This document shows positions 43,076-52,784 of a stretch of 64,000 nt of DNA, in pieces; the stretch's first letter is position 1; every line of letters starts with the position of its first letter. The stretch comes from Streptomyces fumigatiscleroticus (lineage in GTDB: Bacteria; Actinomycetota; Actinomycetes; Streptomycetales; Streptomycetaceae). Below the pieces are notes generated by a model. The model was given only the letters and a program-made list of their open reading frames with translations, was not told the origin of the DNA and searched no databases. The stretch is taken from NCBI RefSeq assembly GCF_014647975.1, contig NZ_BMQF01000009.1, forward strand, positions 186,001-250,000, in the 5' to 3' direction. The translations under genes and the position numbers were made by a program.

Positions 43076-46000
43076 TTGACCCTGAGACGAAAAGCCGTCG
43101 CTCTGACGACGGTCAAACTGATGCTGGCGGGGATGATCTCGTCAGTCGTCCTGGCGCCCGCGGCAGCCATCGCCGCGGACGGCCGGCCCAGCGTTCCGGG
43201 CCGTTCGACGGGGGCGGCACTCTCGCAGCCCGCGGAGCCGGGCATGGCCGGCGCACCGAAGGTGACCTGGCCGCAGGCCCGGTCGGCGACGGTCGACGTA
43301 CCCGCGGCCGGCTCGGCGCCTCGCAGGATGACCGCCGACGAGGCTTCAGGGGCACGGTCGGCCGATGCTCCCTCCGTGGTGTCCATCGGTGCCGCGTCCG
43401 CGTCGGCACCGAAGACGGCCGTCGGACCCGTGATCTCCTCGCCGGCCTCGGTGCGTGTGGAGGTCCTGGACCGCAAGGCCGTGGCGCCCGTGGGCGGTGT
43501 CGGCATGGGGCTGAAGGTGATGCGGCAGGACGGAGCTCCGTCCGCCGGTACCGTCACCGCGACCCTGGACTATTCGGGCTTCGCCCACGCCTACGGCGGT
43601 GACTTCGCCTCGCGCCTGCGCCTGGTCGAGTACCCGGCCTGTGCCCTGACCACCCCGCACAAGAAGGGGTGCGCCGAAGCCCGAACCGTCGCCGGGCAGC
43701 GGAACGATGTGCAGTCCGGCAAACTGACCGCGCCGGTGCAGGCTGCCCCGGACGCGTCCACGGCCCGCCTGATGGCGGCTCCCGCCGTCTACGCGCTCGC
43801 CTCGGGATCGTCCTCGGACGCGGGTGACTACCGCGCGACCGCCGTCAAACCGTCGGGCAAGTGGGACGTCGCCCTGTCCTCGGGAGCGTTCACCTACTCG
43901 GTGCCCATCGAGGTGCCGCAGCCGCCCATGGGCATGGCACCCGATCTGTCACTGTCCTACAACTCCCAGAGCGTCGACGGCCGCACCTCGGCCTCCAACA
44001 ACCAGGCCTCGTGGGTCGGTATGGGCTGGGACCTCAACGTGGGCGCCATCGAGCGCCGCTACATCAACTGTGCCGACGACGGGCACAAGACCTTCGGCGA
44101 CCTGTGCTGGGACTCTCCCAACTCCACGTCGGACCCCAACGGAGCCGTCTACACCATCCAGTTGGACGGTGTCTCCTCGGACCTCATCCAGGACGGCACC
44201 GGCACCGGGTCCTTCCGCATCAAGGACGACCCCGGCTGGCGGGTGCAGAAGCTCAACGGCGGCTACGGGTCGGACAACACCGACGAGTACTGGGTGGTCA
44301 CCAAGCAGGACGGCACCCGCTACTACTTCGGATGGGGCCGTACCGAGCGGTTGAACCTGGACAACGCGCGGGAGAAGACGAACTCCGTGCTCACCGTCCC
44401 GGTCATCGGCGACGACGAGGGCGAGCCCTGCCACGGCTCCTACCCCGAGCCCTGCAAGCAGGCCTGGCGCTGGAGCCTGGACCGGGTCGTCACCCCCAAC
44501 GAGGTGGAGAACTCCTACTTCTACAACAAGGAGACGAACTACTACCGCTCGGTCGCCGCGGCGGACAAGGCACGCGGCTACGACGCCGGGTCCTACCTCT
44601 CCCGGATCGACTACGGCTGGTCCTCGCAGATCTCCGGCGCCCAGCTCCCCGCCATGATCGACTTCCAGCACGTCAACCGCTGCGTGGAACGCATGACGGA
44701 GAAGGACCCGCTCAACAACACCGCGCCCGACTGTCCCACCATCGACGCCAAGCCCGAGTCCTACCCCGACGTGCCCGTCGACCTGATCTGCGACGGCCCC
44801 GAGGACGGCGAGACCTGCGCCGGCAAGACGTACTACCCCACGTTCTTCCAGCGCGACATGCTGTGGGACATCGACATCCACGTCCGCGACACCAACACCT
44901 CCGGCTGGGACCTGGTCAAGCAGTACCAGTTCAAGTACTCCCTGATGAACCCCTCGGGCTCGGTGGGCGACCAGCTCTGGCTGGACTACATCCAGCGGCG
45001 GGGCTACTCCGGTGACGACATCGACATGCCGACCATCAACTTCAACGGTGAGTGGCAGGACAACAAGGTCGGCAGCGGGGAGCTGAACTTCCGCCGCGTC
45101 AACAAGATCTTCACCGACGCCGGCTCCACCGTGACGGCCACCTACGGTCACGCCACCGACGAAGGCGGCACCGTCGACCGGACCTGTCCCGAAAGCGGCG
45201 CGCCCTCCCAGTCGGACAACCACTACGAGTGCTTCTGGCAGAAGTGGGTCCCGGAAGGAGCGGACGACGAGCGCACCGGCTGGTTCAAGAAGTTCGTCAC
45301 CAAACGCGTCCAGGTGGACCCGGGCAAGGCCAACGACGGCGCCCCGGCCATGATCACCGACTACGAGTACGACGGAGCCCCGGGCTGGCGCTACACCGAC
45401 GACCCCCTGGTCGACGACGACGACGAGACGTGGTCGGACTGGCGCGGCTATGCCAAGGTGCTCGTCACCACGGGCGCCAACGAGAACAAGCACTCCACCT
45501 ATCACTGGCTCTACCGTGGTTTGGACGGCGGCCGGACCTCCAAGACCGACGCCTCCAAGACGGCGAGCGTCAAGGTCGCCGACTCCGACGACAAGGAGTG
45601 GACCGACAGCGCATGGCTGGCCGGCCAGACCCTGGAGACCTCCAGCCGCGACCACAACGGCGACTCCCAGGAGAGGGAGTGGCACGAGTACTGGTCGTAC
45701 AACACCGCCCAGTACACCGGCATGCCGGACGCCCGCATGGTGCGGGAGGACAAGGTCCGCACCCTGGAGAAGGTCACCAACTCCGCCGACGGCTCCGGCT
45801 GGCGTGAGCACATCGTCGAGACCGAGTTCGACAGCTCCGAGAAGGCGTCCACCGTCTTCGGCCTGCCGATGCGCGTCGACGACTGGGGTGAGACCGATGT
45901 CTCGGACAACAGCTGTACCGAGTACGGCCGCGCCTACAACACCGACGACCTGACCGACGACAGCGACGGCGCCAAGCGCTGGATGGTCTACCAGGACGAC

Positions 46001-49000
46001 GAGCGTCACTACAGCGTCTCCTGTAGCGCCGTGGCGGACGACGAGACCGCCGGCACTCCCGCCGCCCACATGGACAAGCGGGTCACCACGTTCTACGACG
46101 GTGCCCTGTCCTTCGCCGAGAACGACAAGGCGCTGGTCGACGGCAACGCGACCGAGGTGCGCACTTACACCTCCGAGACCGCCTGGCACACGATGAAGGC
46201 CCAGTTCGACGCGGCGGGCCGGCAGACCAAGACGTGGGACGGCAAGAACCAGGCCACCACCATCGCCTACAGACCGCAGACCTCCTGGCCGGTGGACGGG
46301 ATCACCACCACCACACCCGATCCCGACGGGTCCGGCCCCGGCGTGCCCCTGACCACGACCCGGTACCTGTCGCGCTTCTGGGGCGAGGCATGGAAGACGG
46401 TGGACGCCAACGGCAACGCCACCCAGCTCGTCTACGACGCGGTGGGACGGCTGTCGAAGGTCTTCAAGCCCAGTGAAGCGGCGAACTATCCGGACGGAAC
46501 CGCCTCGATGACCTTCGAGTACCAGGTTCCGGTGGCGACGTCGGAGACCGGCGTGCCGCGGGTGGCCACCGGCGACCCCGTGCGCACCACGACCCGGGTG
46601 CTCCAGTCGGGCACGACCTACCTGGCGTCCTACAGCTACAGTGACGGCCTTGGCCGCGAGCGCGAGAAGCAGACCGTCGCCCCCGACGGAACGGGGCGGG
46701 ACGTCCAGGTCACCCGTTACGACTCCTCGGGCAACGTGGCCGGCACCTCCGCCGTGTTCTACAACAGCGGGACCGCCGGCTCCGGACCGGTCAACCCGGC
46801 CGTCGCCGCCATTCCTTCCTACACCGACGTCAAGAACGACTGGGCGGGACGCACCATCCTCTCCCAGGTGCAGGCCAAGGGCGTGGTACAGGCCTCGAAC
46901 AAGACGGTCACGCAGTACCAGGGTGCCGACGAGGTCACCGTGTTCCCGCCGGTCGGCAGCCCCACCAAGACGGTGCGGGACGCCTTCGGCCTCACCACCA
47001 AGGTGGTGGAGAACCTGGGAGCCCAGCAGTTCACCACCACGTACGAGTACACGCGCAAGGGCCAGCTCAAGTACGTCCACGACTCGGCGGGCAACACCAG
47101 CCACTACGCCTACGACTGGGCCAACGAGCGGGTCCTCAGCGAGGAGCCGGACGCCGGCCGGACCAGCACCGTCTTCGACGCCAACGGGCAGATCCAGACC
47201 ATCACCGACGGGCGCAACACCACCCTCACCTACGCCTACGACACCCTGAACCGTCCCACCACCGTCAAGCAGGGCGCGAGTGTGCTGACGGAGAAGACCT
47301 ACGACACGGCCACCCAGGGCAAGGGTCTGCTCGCCACCGCGACGAGCTACAGCGGCGGCAAGGCCTACACCTCGAGGGTCGACGGCTACGACGTGCGCGG
47401 GCGGGCGAGTGCCAAGACGTTCGTGATGCCCGACGACGGGTCCGGACTCGCGGGCTCCTACCAGACCAAGTACCACTACGACCTGGCCGACCACGTCACG
47501 GCCGTGGACTACCCGGCGCTCGGCGGCCTGCCCGCCGAGACCGTCACCACGACCTACAAGGGCGGACGGGCCACCACCGTCTCCAGCCCGCTCGCCACCT
47601 ATGTCGCCGACGTCGGCTACGACGACAACGGCCGCCTGGCCTCGCGGAGCCTGGGCACCGCGGGAGCCGGTACCAGCGTCGTGCGCCGCTTCGGCTACGA
47701 GGACGCCAACGGCTCCGGCTGGCTGAAGAGCATCACCACGGAGACCACCGCCGGCGGCACCACCAAGACGGTGCAGAACGACACCTACACCCGCAACAGC
47801 GGCGGACAGGTCACCGCCCTGCGGGAGGGATCCGACAACCAGCAGCAGTGCTTCACCTACGACGACCTGCGCAGACTCACCGGGGCCTGGACCACCGCCT
47901 CGACCACCTGCACCACCACACCGGCGTCGGACTTCGCCGGCCCCGACCCCTACCAGAGCAGCTACACCTACGACCGGATCGGCAACATCCAGTCGGTCAC
48001 CGACAAGGCATCCGCCTCGGCGGCCGCCGTCACCAGCGACTACACGTACCCCGGCTACAGCGCCGACGAAGCCACCTACACTCCTGACCAGCCCCGCCCG
48101 CACGCCGTCACCGGCGTGACGCGCGGCAACGGCGGCAGCGACACCTACAGCTACAACGGCGCCGGCCAGATGACCGGCCGCACCGTCGGCTCCGTCTCCT
48201 CCGTCCTGGAATGGGACCCGATGGGACACCTGGCCAAGGTGACGCAGAAGAAGACGGGCGGGGACGAGGTCTCCACCTATGTCTACGACGCCGAGGGCAA
48301 CCCCGTCGTCCGCAGCACACCGAAGGAGAAGGTCCTCTACCTGGAGGGACACGAACTCCACCGCACCGACAAGACCCGCGCGACCAGGTACTACGCCGTG
48401 GACGGCAACAGCGTCGCCATGCGCACCGCCTCCGATTCCGACCCGAACGGCAAGCTCACCTGGCTGCTCTCCGACGCACAGGCCTCCACGCAGCTGATGA
48501 TCACAGCGGTCGGCGGCGTGGTGCTCCGACGGCGCACCACACCCTTCGGAAAGCAGCGCGGCACCACGGCGAACCTGCCGGCCGAGACGGACCGCGGATT
48601 CGTCGGCAAGGCCGAGGACGACAGCACCGGACTGTCCCTGATGGGAGCACGCGTCTACGATCCGAGCCTCGCCCGGTTCCTCAGCACCGACCCCGTCACC
48701 ACACCGGAGCAGCCGCAGACCCTCAACCTCTACAGTTACGCCCGCAACAACCCGGTCAACCTCACGGACTCGACCGGCCTGTACTCCTGGGACGACTTCG
48801 GCGACGACATCAAGAGCACCGGCAAGGTGGTCTTCGCCGCCGCGTGGACGCAGACGGTGGACGCCGTGGGACACGGTGTGGGCAACAGTCTGAAGGCCGT
48901 GGACACCCTCGTCGACGTGCCCGACCCGATCGCCAACTACGTCGCCGGGCCGCCGGACGACCCGAACGCCCTCCGTATCGGCTGGGAGTGGGCCACCGAC

Positions 49001-49603
49001 ACCGGTCCGCGCCACCGTGATCTGACGGGCAACGACCGCTTCACCAAGACACTCAAGACACACGCACATGTCAAGGAGACGCGGACCAAGATCGCTCAGG
49101 ACCTGCGCTCCGGGAAGCTGAAGGCCGGAAACGCAGGGTTCAGCGATTACGGTCTGGGCGGCCCCATCAAGGACAGCATCGGCAAGCTCTACAGCGACTT
49201 CACCGGAAACCTCTCAGCCGCCTTCCTCGGCTCGTACACCCTCAAGTACAAGGTGACGTCCGTGGACAAGGCGGAAGGCACGGCCCGCGTCCGCTTCACC
49301 GTGAAGAACAACAGTACGATCAACTCCGCCACCCACGTCGGAGGGATCGGCTACACCGACTGGTGGGACAAGAACATCGCTGAACCGCTCAACAACGAGC
49401 TGTTCAAAAAGGGAGTGATGTCCAAGAGAAGCCAGACGATCACCTGGACGGAGACCATCCACTATGGTTCCTCCAGTTCCGTCGCAACCGGCGGCGGCGG
49501 CGGAGGCGGCGGCGGCCACGGAGGCGGCGGAGGCGGAGGCGGCCTGTCCCTGTCCGCCATGCTGTCCTCCATCCTCATCTGGTTGCTCGGCATCTTCTTC
49601 TAG
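43076..49603 (+). CDS. Very large secreted RHS/YD-repeat protein with a distinct C-terminal module (polymorphic toxin-like)
   Basis: About 2,175 residues. I start it at TTG 43076 because gggggaa lies 5 bp upstream and it opens a signal peptide (LRRKAVALTTVKLMLAGMIS, ALAPAAAIAA type); a GTG at 43022 would add 18 residues without improving it. Residues about 270-330 carry the RHS-associated VPIEVPQPPMGMAPDLSLSY and NQASWVGMGWDLNVGAIERR. YD repeats run from about residue 1,120 to 1,890 (YDAVGRLSKVF, YDTLNRPTTVKQG, YDDNGRLASRSLG, YDAEGNPVVRSTP). The shell ends GARVYDPSLARFLSTDPV, NLYSYARNNPVNLTDSTGLY. The last 270 residues form a separate module with a polar domain (VKETRTKIAQDLRSG, GYTDWWDKNIAEPLNNELF), a polyglycine stretch and a hydrophobic end (LSAMLSSILIWLLGIFF). 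A lipoprotein gene follows at once. Confidence 0.92.
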   Translation: MTLRRKAVALTTVKLMLAGMISSVVLAPAAAIAADGRPSVPGRSTGAALSQPAEPGMAGAPKVTWPQARSATVDVPAAGSAPRRMTADEASGARSADAPSVVSIGAASASAPKTAVGPVISSPASVRVEVLDRKAVAPVGGVGMGLKVMRQDGAPSAGTVTATLDYSGFAHAYGGDFASRLRLVEYPACALTTPHKKGCAEARTVAGQRNDVQSGKLTAPVQAAPDASTARLMAAPAVYALASGSSSDAGDYRATAVKPSGKWDVALSSGAFTYSVPIEVPQPPMGMAPDLSLSYNSQSVDGRTSASNNQASWVGMGWDLNVGAIERRYINCADDGHKTFGDLCWDSPNSTSDPNGAVYTIQLDGVSSDLIQDGTGTGSFRIKDDPGWRVQKLNGGYGSDNTDEYWVVTKQDGTRYYFGWGRTERLNLDNAREKTNSVLTVPVIGDDEGEPCHGSYPEPCKQAWRWSLDRVVTPNEVENSYFYNKETNYYRSVAAADKARGYDAGSYLSRIDYGWSSQISGAQLPAMIDFQHVNRCVERMTEKDPLNNTAPDCPTIDAKPESYPDVPVDLICDGPEDGETCAGKTYYPTFFQRDMLWDIDIHVRDTNTSGWDLVKQYQFKYSLMNPSGSVGDQLWLDYIQRRGYSGDDIDMPTINFNGEWQDNKVGSGELNFRRVNKIFTDAGSTVTATYGHATDEGGTVDRTCPESGAPSQSDNHYECFWQKWVPEGADDERTGWFKKFVTKRVQVDPGKANDGAPAMITDYEYDGAPGWRYTDDPLVDDDDETWSDWRGYAKVLVTTGANENKHSTYHWLYRGLDGGRTSKTDASKTASVKVADSDDKEWTDSAWLAGQTLETSSRDHNGDSQEREWHEYWSYNTAQYTGMPDARMVREDKVRTLEKVTNSADGSGWREHIVETEFDSSEKASTVFGLPMRVDDWGETDVSDNSCTEYGRAYNTDDLTDDSDGAKRWMVYQDDERHYSVSCSAVADDETAGTPAAHMDKRVTTFYDGALSFAENDKALVDGNATEVRTYTSETAWHTMKAQFDAAGRQTKTWDGKNQATTIAYRPQTSWPVDGITTTTPDPDGSGPGVPLTTTRYLSRFWGEAWKTVDANGNATQLVYDAVGRLSKVFKPSEAANYPDGTASMTFEYQVPVATSETGVPRVATGDPVRTTTRVLQSGTTYLASYSYSDGLGREREKQTVAPDGTGRDVQVTRYDSSGNVAGTSAVFYNSGTAGSGPVNPAVAAIPSYTDVKNDWAGRTILSQVQAKGVVQASNKTVTQYQGADEVTVFPPVGSPTKTVRDAFGLTTKVVENLGAQQFTTTYEYTRKGQLKYVHDSAGNTSHYAYDWANERVLSEEPDAGRTSTVFDANGQIQTITDGRNTTLTYAYDTLNRPTTVKQGASVLTEKTYDTATQGKGLLATATSYSGGKAYTSRVDGYDVRGRASAKTFVMPDDGSGLAGSYQTKYHYDLADHVTAVDYPALGGLPAETVTTTYKGGRATTVSSPLATYVADVGYDDNGRLASRSLGTAGAGTSVVRRFGYEDANGSGWLKSITTETTAGGTTKTVQNDTYTRNSGGQVTALREGSDNQQQCFTYDDLRRLTGAWTTASTTCTTTPASDFAGPDPYQSSYTYDRIGNIQSVTDKASASAAAVTSDYTYPGYSADEATYTPDQPRPHAVTGVTRGNGGSDTYSYNGAGQMTGRTVGSVSSVLEWDPMGHLAKVTQKKTGGDEVSTYVYDAEGNPVVRSTPKEKVLYLEGHELHRTDKTRATRYYAVDGNSVAMRTASDSDPNGKLTWLLSDAQASTQLMITAVGGVVLRRRTTPFGKQRGTTANLPAETDRGFVGKAEDDSTGLSLMGARVYDPSLARFLSTDPVTTPEQPQTLNLYSYARNNPVNLTDSTGLYSWDDFGDDIKSTGKVVFAAAWTQTVDAVGHGVGNSLKAVDTLVDVPDPIANYVAGPPDDPNALRIGWEWATDTGPRHRDLTGNDRFTKTLKTHAHVKETRTKIAQDLRSGKLKAGNAGFSDYGLGGPIKDSIGKLYSDFTGNLSAAFLGSYTLKYKVTSVDKAEGTARVRFTVKNNSTINSATHVGGIGYTDWWDKNIAEPLNNELFKKGVMSKRSQTITWTETIHYGSSSSVATGGGGGGGGGHGGGGGGGGLSLSAMLSSILIWLLGIFF

Positions 49604-49638
49604 CGCACAACAGATCAGCAGGAACGAATGAGGTACGG

Positions 49639-50049
49639 ATGAGACGGATGTCAGCCGGATGGACCGTCATGACGGTGGCGTGCACGGCTCTGCTCGTGTC
49701 GGTCACCGGGTGCACGGACCAGGAGAACTCTTCGGCGTCCGTCTCATCCGCTGCCGTGATCGGCAACTGGAGCGGCGACTGCGGTGCCACCCTCGACATC
49801 GCGAAGGGCGGTCACTTCACCTTCGCCGACTTCCCGTCGGGAGAGGGTGCGCACGACGAGCGGCGCCTCAGCGGCGACGGCCGGTGGTACCTGTACCGCG
49901 GAGGGAAGGGCGCTCCGCCGCCGTCCCTCGACCTGAAGTACGACAACACCCTGCTCTCGCTGTATTTCACCCACTCGTCCGACGGCTCCCTCGCCGGGAT
50001 GAGCTTCGAGGAGGAGGACCGGACCTGCTCGTTCACACGTGAGCGATAG
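49639..50049 (+). CDS. Small lipoprotein, candidate immunity partner of the RHS protein
   Basis: A 136-residue lipoprotein: the signal ends LLVSVTGC, with the lipidated Cys at about residue 25. The mature part is a compact beta-rich domain with WSGDCGATLDIAKGGHFTFA, WYLYRGGKG, LDLKYDNTLLSLYFTHSSDG and EEEDRTCSFTRE; the two Cys may pair. It starts 35 bp after the RHS stop with its own agg site. Directly downstream genes of RHS toxins usually encode immunity proteins; a lipoprotein would suit protection at the membrane from a toxin with a hydrophobic tail (inference). A general lipocalin-like role is the alternative. Confidence 0.8.
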   Translation: MRRMSAGWTVMTVACTALLVSVTGCTDQENSSASVSSAAVIGNWSGDCGATLDIAKGGHFTFADFPSGEGAHDERRLSGDGRWYLYRGGKGAPPPSLDLKYDNTLLSLYFTHSSDGSLAGMSFEEEDRTCSFTRER

Positions 50050-50169
50050 CGATACGTTACGTGCGGTGCGCCGAAGCGGGCAGTCTCCGGCGCCCCCACA
50101 AGGCGTGGAGGCCGACCGGGCACGTGGCCGCGGCGACGGTGCTGTGACCAGCCCGTCGCCGTCCTCCCT

Positions 50170-50350
50170 GGCCATCGGCATCGAAAGCCCGGTGGAGATG
50201 AGCCACCGCCAGGCCGTGACACCCGACCGGCTGCGCGGACGGATGAACGCGACGATCCGCTCGATGAACTGGGGAACGGTCGCGGTGGGTGCGCCACTTG
50301 GCGGCATCCTCGCCGATCGGGTCGGCTATCGCTTCGCCCTGGGATCGGAC
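50170..50350 (+). pseudogene. MFS transporter internal fragment
   Basis: The frame reads SHRQAVTPDRLRGRMNATIR, SMNWGTVAVGAPLGGILADR, VGYRFALG, the well-known loop and helix around TM8-11 of MFS_3 exporters (RQAVTPDRLRGRMNAT). Everything else is missing. Confidence 0.75.
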
Positions 50351-50581
50351 TGTCCCAAGCAGTCATCCAGGCACTCGCGCCGGCGGTTTCTGCTACCCGC
50401 AGGGCCCGTACAGCCGACGAGCTCGATTCCCCGACATCCGGCCTGGCACCTCACGGCACGGAAACCGCCGGCAGGAAACCAAGGTCCCCCGCACCTCCGC
50501 CTCCGTGGCCCTACCACGCCTCTGCGCCCGGCATCATCGTCATGGCGAAGGTACCGAAGTCCGGCGGAACAGGAGACGTAC

Positions 50582-52096
50582 ATGGCTTCTGACAATCGGC
50601 ATGCTCAGCGCATCGTGGTCGGCATCGACGGCTCGTCGTCGTCCGGGCACCTGCCACCCGCCCGGTCCTCCATACCCTGTTCGCCCCGCCGCCTCGCCGG
50701 TTCCCGCTTCCTGGGGGCCGCCCTGGCGGCGGCCGTCCTTGTCGCCCCGTGCACCGTCGCGACCGCGGGTACCGCCTCGGCGGCCGTCGCCGGTGAGCCC
50801 GGTGCGCCGGGGCAGGGGGACCCGTACTTCCCGCTGGCGGGCAACGGCGGATACACCGTCGGCCACTACGACCTCGGCCTGGCCTACGATCCCGCGACGC
50901 GGCGGATGAAGGGCGACGCGACGCTCAGCGCGCGTGCCGTGCAGGACCTGTCGGCGTTCGATCTCGACCTGTCGGGGCTGACGGTCACCGGTGTCACCGT
51001 GGGCGGCAAGGAGGCGAGATTCGAACGCCGGGGTCAGGAACTCGTCATCACGCCGGGCAGGGTACTGAGGCGGGGCGCGGCCTTCGAAGTCCGGGTCGCC
51101 TACAGCGGAGTCCCCCAGTACGTCACCGACCCCGACGGGTCCGAGGACGGCTGGATCGCCACCGACGACGGCGCCTTCGTCGCGGGAGAACCGCAGGGCG
51201 CCATGTCGTGGTTCCCCTCCGACAACCTTCCTCTCGACAAGGCCTCGTACTCGTTCCGGGTCACCGTGCCCGCCGGCTACACCGCTGTCTGCAACGGCGA
51301 GTTGACCTCGCAGCGGACCCGGAACGGGATGACCACCTTCCGCTGGGAGCAGACCCAGCCGATGGCGTCCTATCTCGCGACCGCCACGGTAGGGAAGTTC
51401 GAGGTCGAGCGGTACACCACCGCCTCAGGGGTCCCGGTCTACAACGCCGTCGACCCCAGAGAGTCCGCGGACGCCGCTCCGGCGCTCGCGAAGATCCCCG
51501 AGATCCTGGACTGGGGAACCACGCTCTTCGGGCCCTACCCCTTCTCCTCGGCCGGGGCGATCGTCGACCGCGCCCCCGACGCCGGCTATGCGCTGGAGAC
51601 CCAGAGCCGGCCGCTGTACGACAGGGCACCCAACGTCGGCACGGTCGTCCACGAGATGGCGCACCAGTGGTTCGGCGACTCCGTGAGCCTGACGAACTGG
51701 CGGGACATCTGGCTCGACGAGGGCTTCGCGACGTATGCGGAGTGGCTGTGGCAGGAGCAGCACGGCGGCACGAGCGCGCAGGCCCGCTTCGACCAGTACT
51801 ACGCACTTCCCGCGACCGACGGCATCTGGGCGTTCCCGACGGCCGACCCGGGGGAGGGCGCCGACATCTTCGCCTCACCCGTCTACGACCGGGGAGCGAT
51901 GGTCCTCCATGAACTCCGCAGCGCCGTCGGTGACGCGCGCTTCTTCAACATCCTCAAGACCTGGGCCCGTGAGCACCGCTACGGCAACGGCACCACGGCC
52001 GAGTTCGTCGCCCTGAGCGAGAGGATGTCCCACCAGGACCTCGGACCGCTCTTCCACACCTGGCTCTTCACAGCGGGCAAGCCCGCACGTTCCTGA
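50582..52096 (+). CDS. Secreted M1-family metallopeptidase with a universal-stress-protein start
   Basis: A 504-residue product. Translation probably begins at ATG 50582 (aggag 7 bp upstream). The first 22 residues (ASDNRHAQRIVVGIDGSSSS) match the start of a UspA protein. They run in frame into a signal peptide region (RRLAGSRFLGAALAAAVLVA, cleavage near TASA). Residues from about 80 are the M1 N-terminal beta domain, followed by the zinc site HEMAHQWFGD and, 18 residues on, the Glu in DEGFATYAEW; GALETQ-type exopeptidase motif appears as YALETQSRP. The C-terminal half of aminopeptidase N is absent, as in the short M1 enzymes of actinobacteria. The Usp leader may disturb export. Confidence 0.85.
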   Translation: MASDNRHAQRIVVGIDGSSSSGHLPPARSSIPCSPRRLAGSRFLGAALAAAVLVAPCTVATAGTASAAVAGEPGAPGQGDPYFPLAGNGGYTVGHYDLGLAYDPATRRMKGDATLSARAVQDLSAFDLDLSGLTVTGVTVGGKEARFERRGQELVITPGRVLRRGAAFEVRVAYSGVPQYVTDPDGSEDGWIATDDGAFVAGEPQGAMSWFPSDNLPLDKASYSFRVTVPAGYTAVCNGELTSQRTRNGMTTFRWEQTQPMASYLATATVGKFEVERYTTASGVPVYNAVDPRESADAAPALAKIPEILDWGTTLFGPYPFSSAGAIVDRAPDAGYALETQSRPLYDRAPNVGTVVHEMAHQWFGDSVSLTNWRDIWLDEGFATYAEWLWQEQHGGTSAQARFDQYYALPATDGIWAFPTADPGEGADIFASPVYDRGAMVLHELRSAVGDARFFNILKTWAREHRYGNGTTAEFVALSERMSHQDLGPLFHTWLFTAGKPARS

Positions 52097-52569
52097 CAGG
52101 GCCCCGTAGCGCGCGCACTTCGGTCCCCGCCGCGGATACGGGGGTGCGCGCGGCGCCGGACGGCCAGGCCCGGTCGTTGTCCTCAGGGCAGGAAGGATTC
52201 CATCGACGGGCCGGGCCGGACGTGTCATGATCCGCACGGTGACGATCCCGGAGCACCGCTTGGCCCGGACCGCCGCCCGCGACAACGCCGCACGGTGCGC
52301 GGCCAAGAGCCGATCGCACGGCATGGCCGGCGAGTTCGGCCTACAGGCCCGGGCCGCGTCGGCCCGCACGCCGCTCCGTCACCACGACGCGGTGACGCTG
52401 GTGCCGGGTGCCGGCCACGCCGCGCTGGTGGCCCGGATCGACACCACCGTGCCCGCGGCTTGTGCCGAGGACGGCTTCGCCGACCTCGGCCTGACGGCGG
52501 CCGGCTTCCAGGTGCTGTTCGAGGCGCAGGGGATCCACCGCCCGGCGAGCGTGTCCGCCGACGCCGGCC

Positions 52570-52698
52570 GCCTTGCGCGGGACTGAACTGCTCGACGATG
52601 CCACCCTCTTCATGCTCGCCGGGCTGTCCGCTGACGGCCGAGCGGTCGCCGGGGCCGTGGCGACCCGCGGTGACCACGTCGTGTCCTTCGGCAGGTGA
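52570..52698 (+). pseudogene. Possible GNAT acetyltransferase fragment
   Basis: The frame reads TELLDDATLFMLAGLSADGR, AVAGAVATRGDHVVSFG to a TGA. The strand-turn-strand pattern looks like an internal GNAT sheet. A 119-codon frame upstream (52227-52586) may be another part of the same gene but carries no decisive motif. Confidence 0.3.
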
Positions 52699-52784
52699 TC
52701 TCGACCGTTCGCCAAGTGGTCATGACCGGCGCCGGGTTCCTGCCGCCCGAGCACTTCGGTGGACGTGGCCGGCGGGGCTCAGTC

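Noticed and set aside
43949..49069. 1,706-codon minus-strand frame opposite the RHS gene
   Set aside because: Shadow of the RHS coding sequence with Gly/Val/Arg-rich composition and no motifs.
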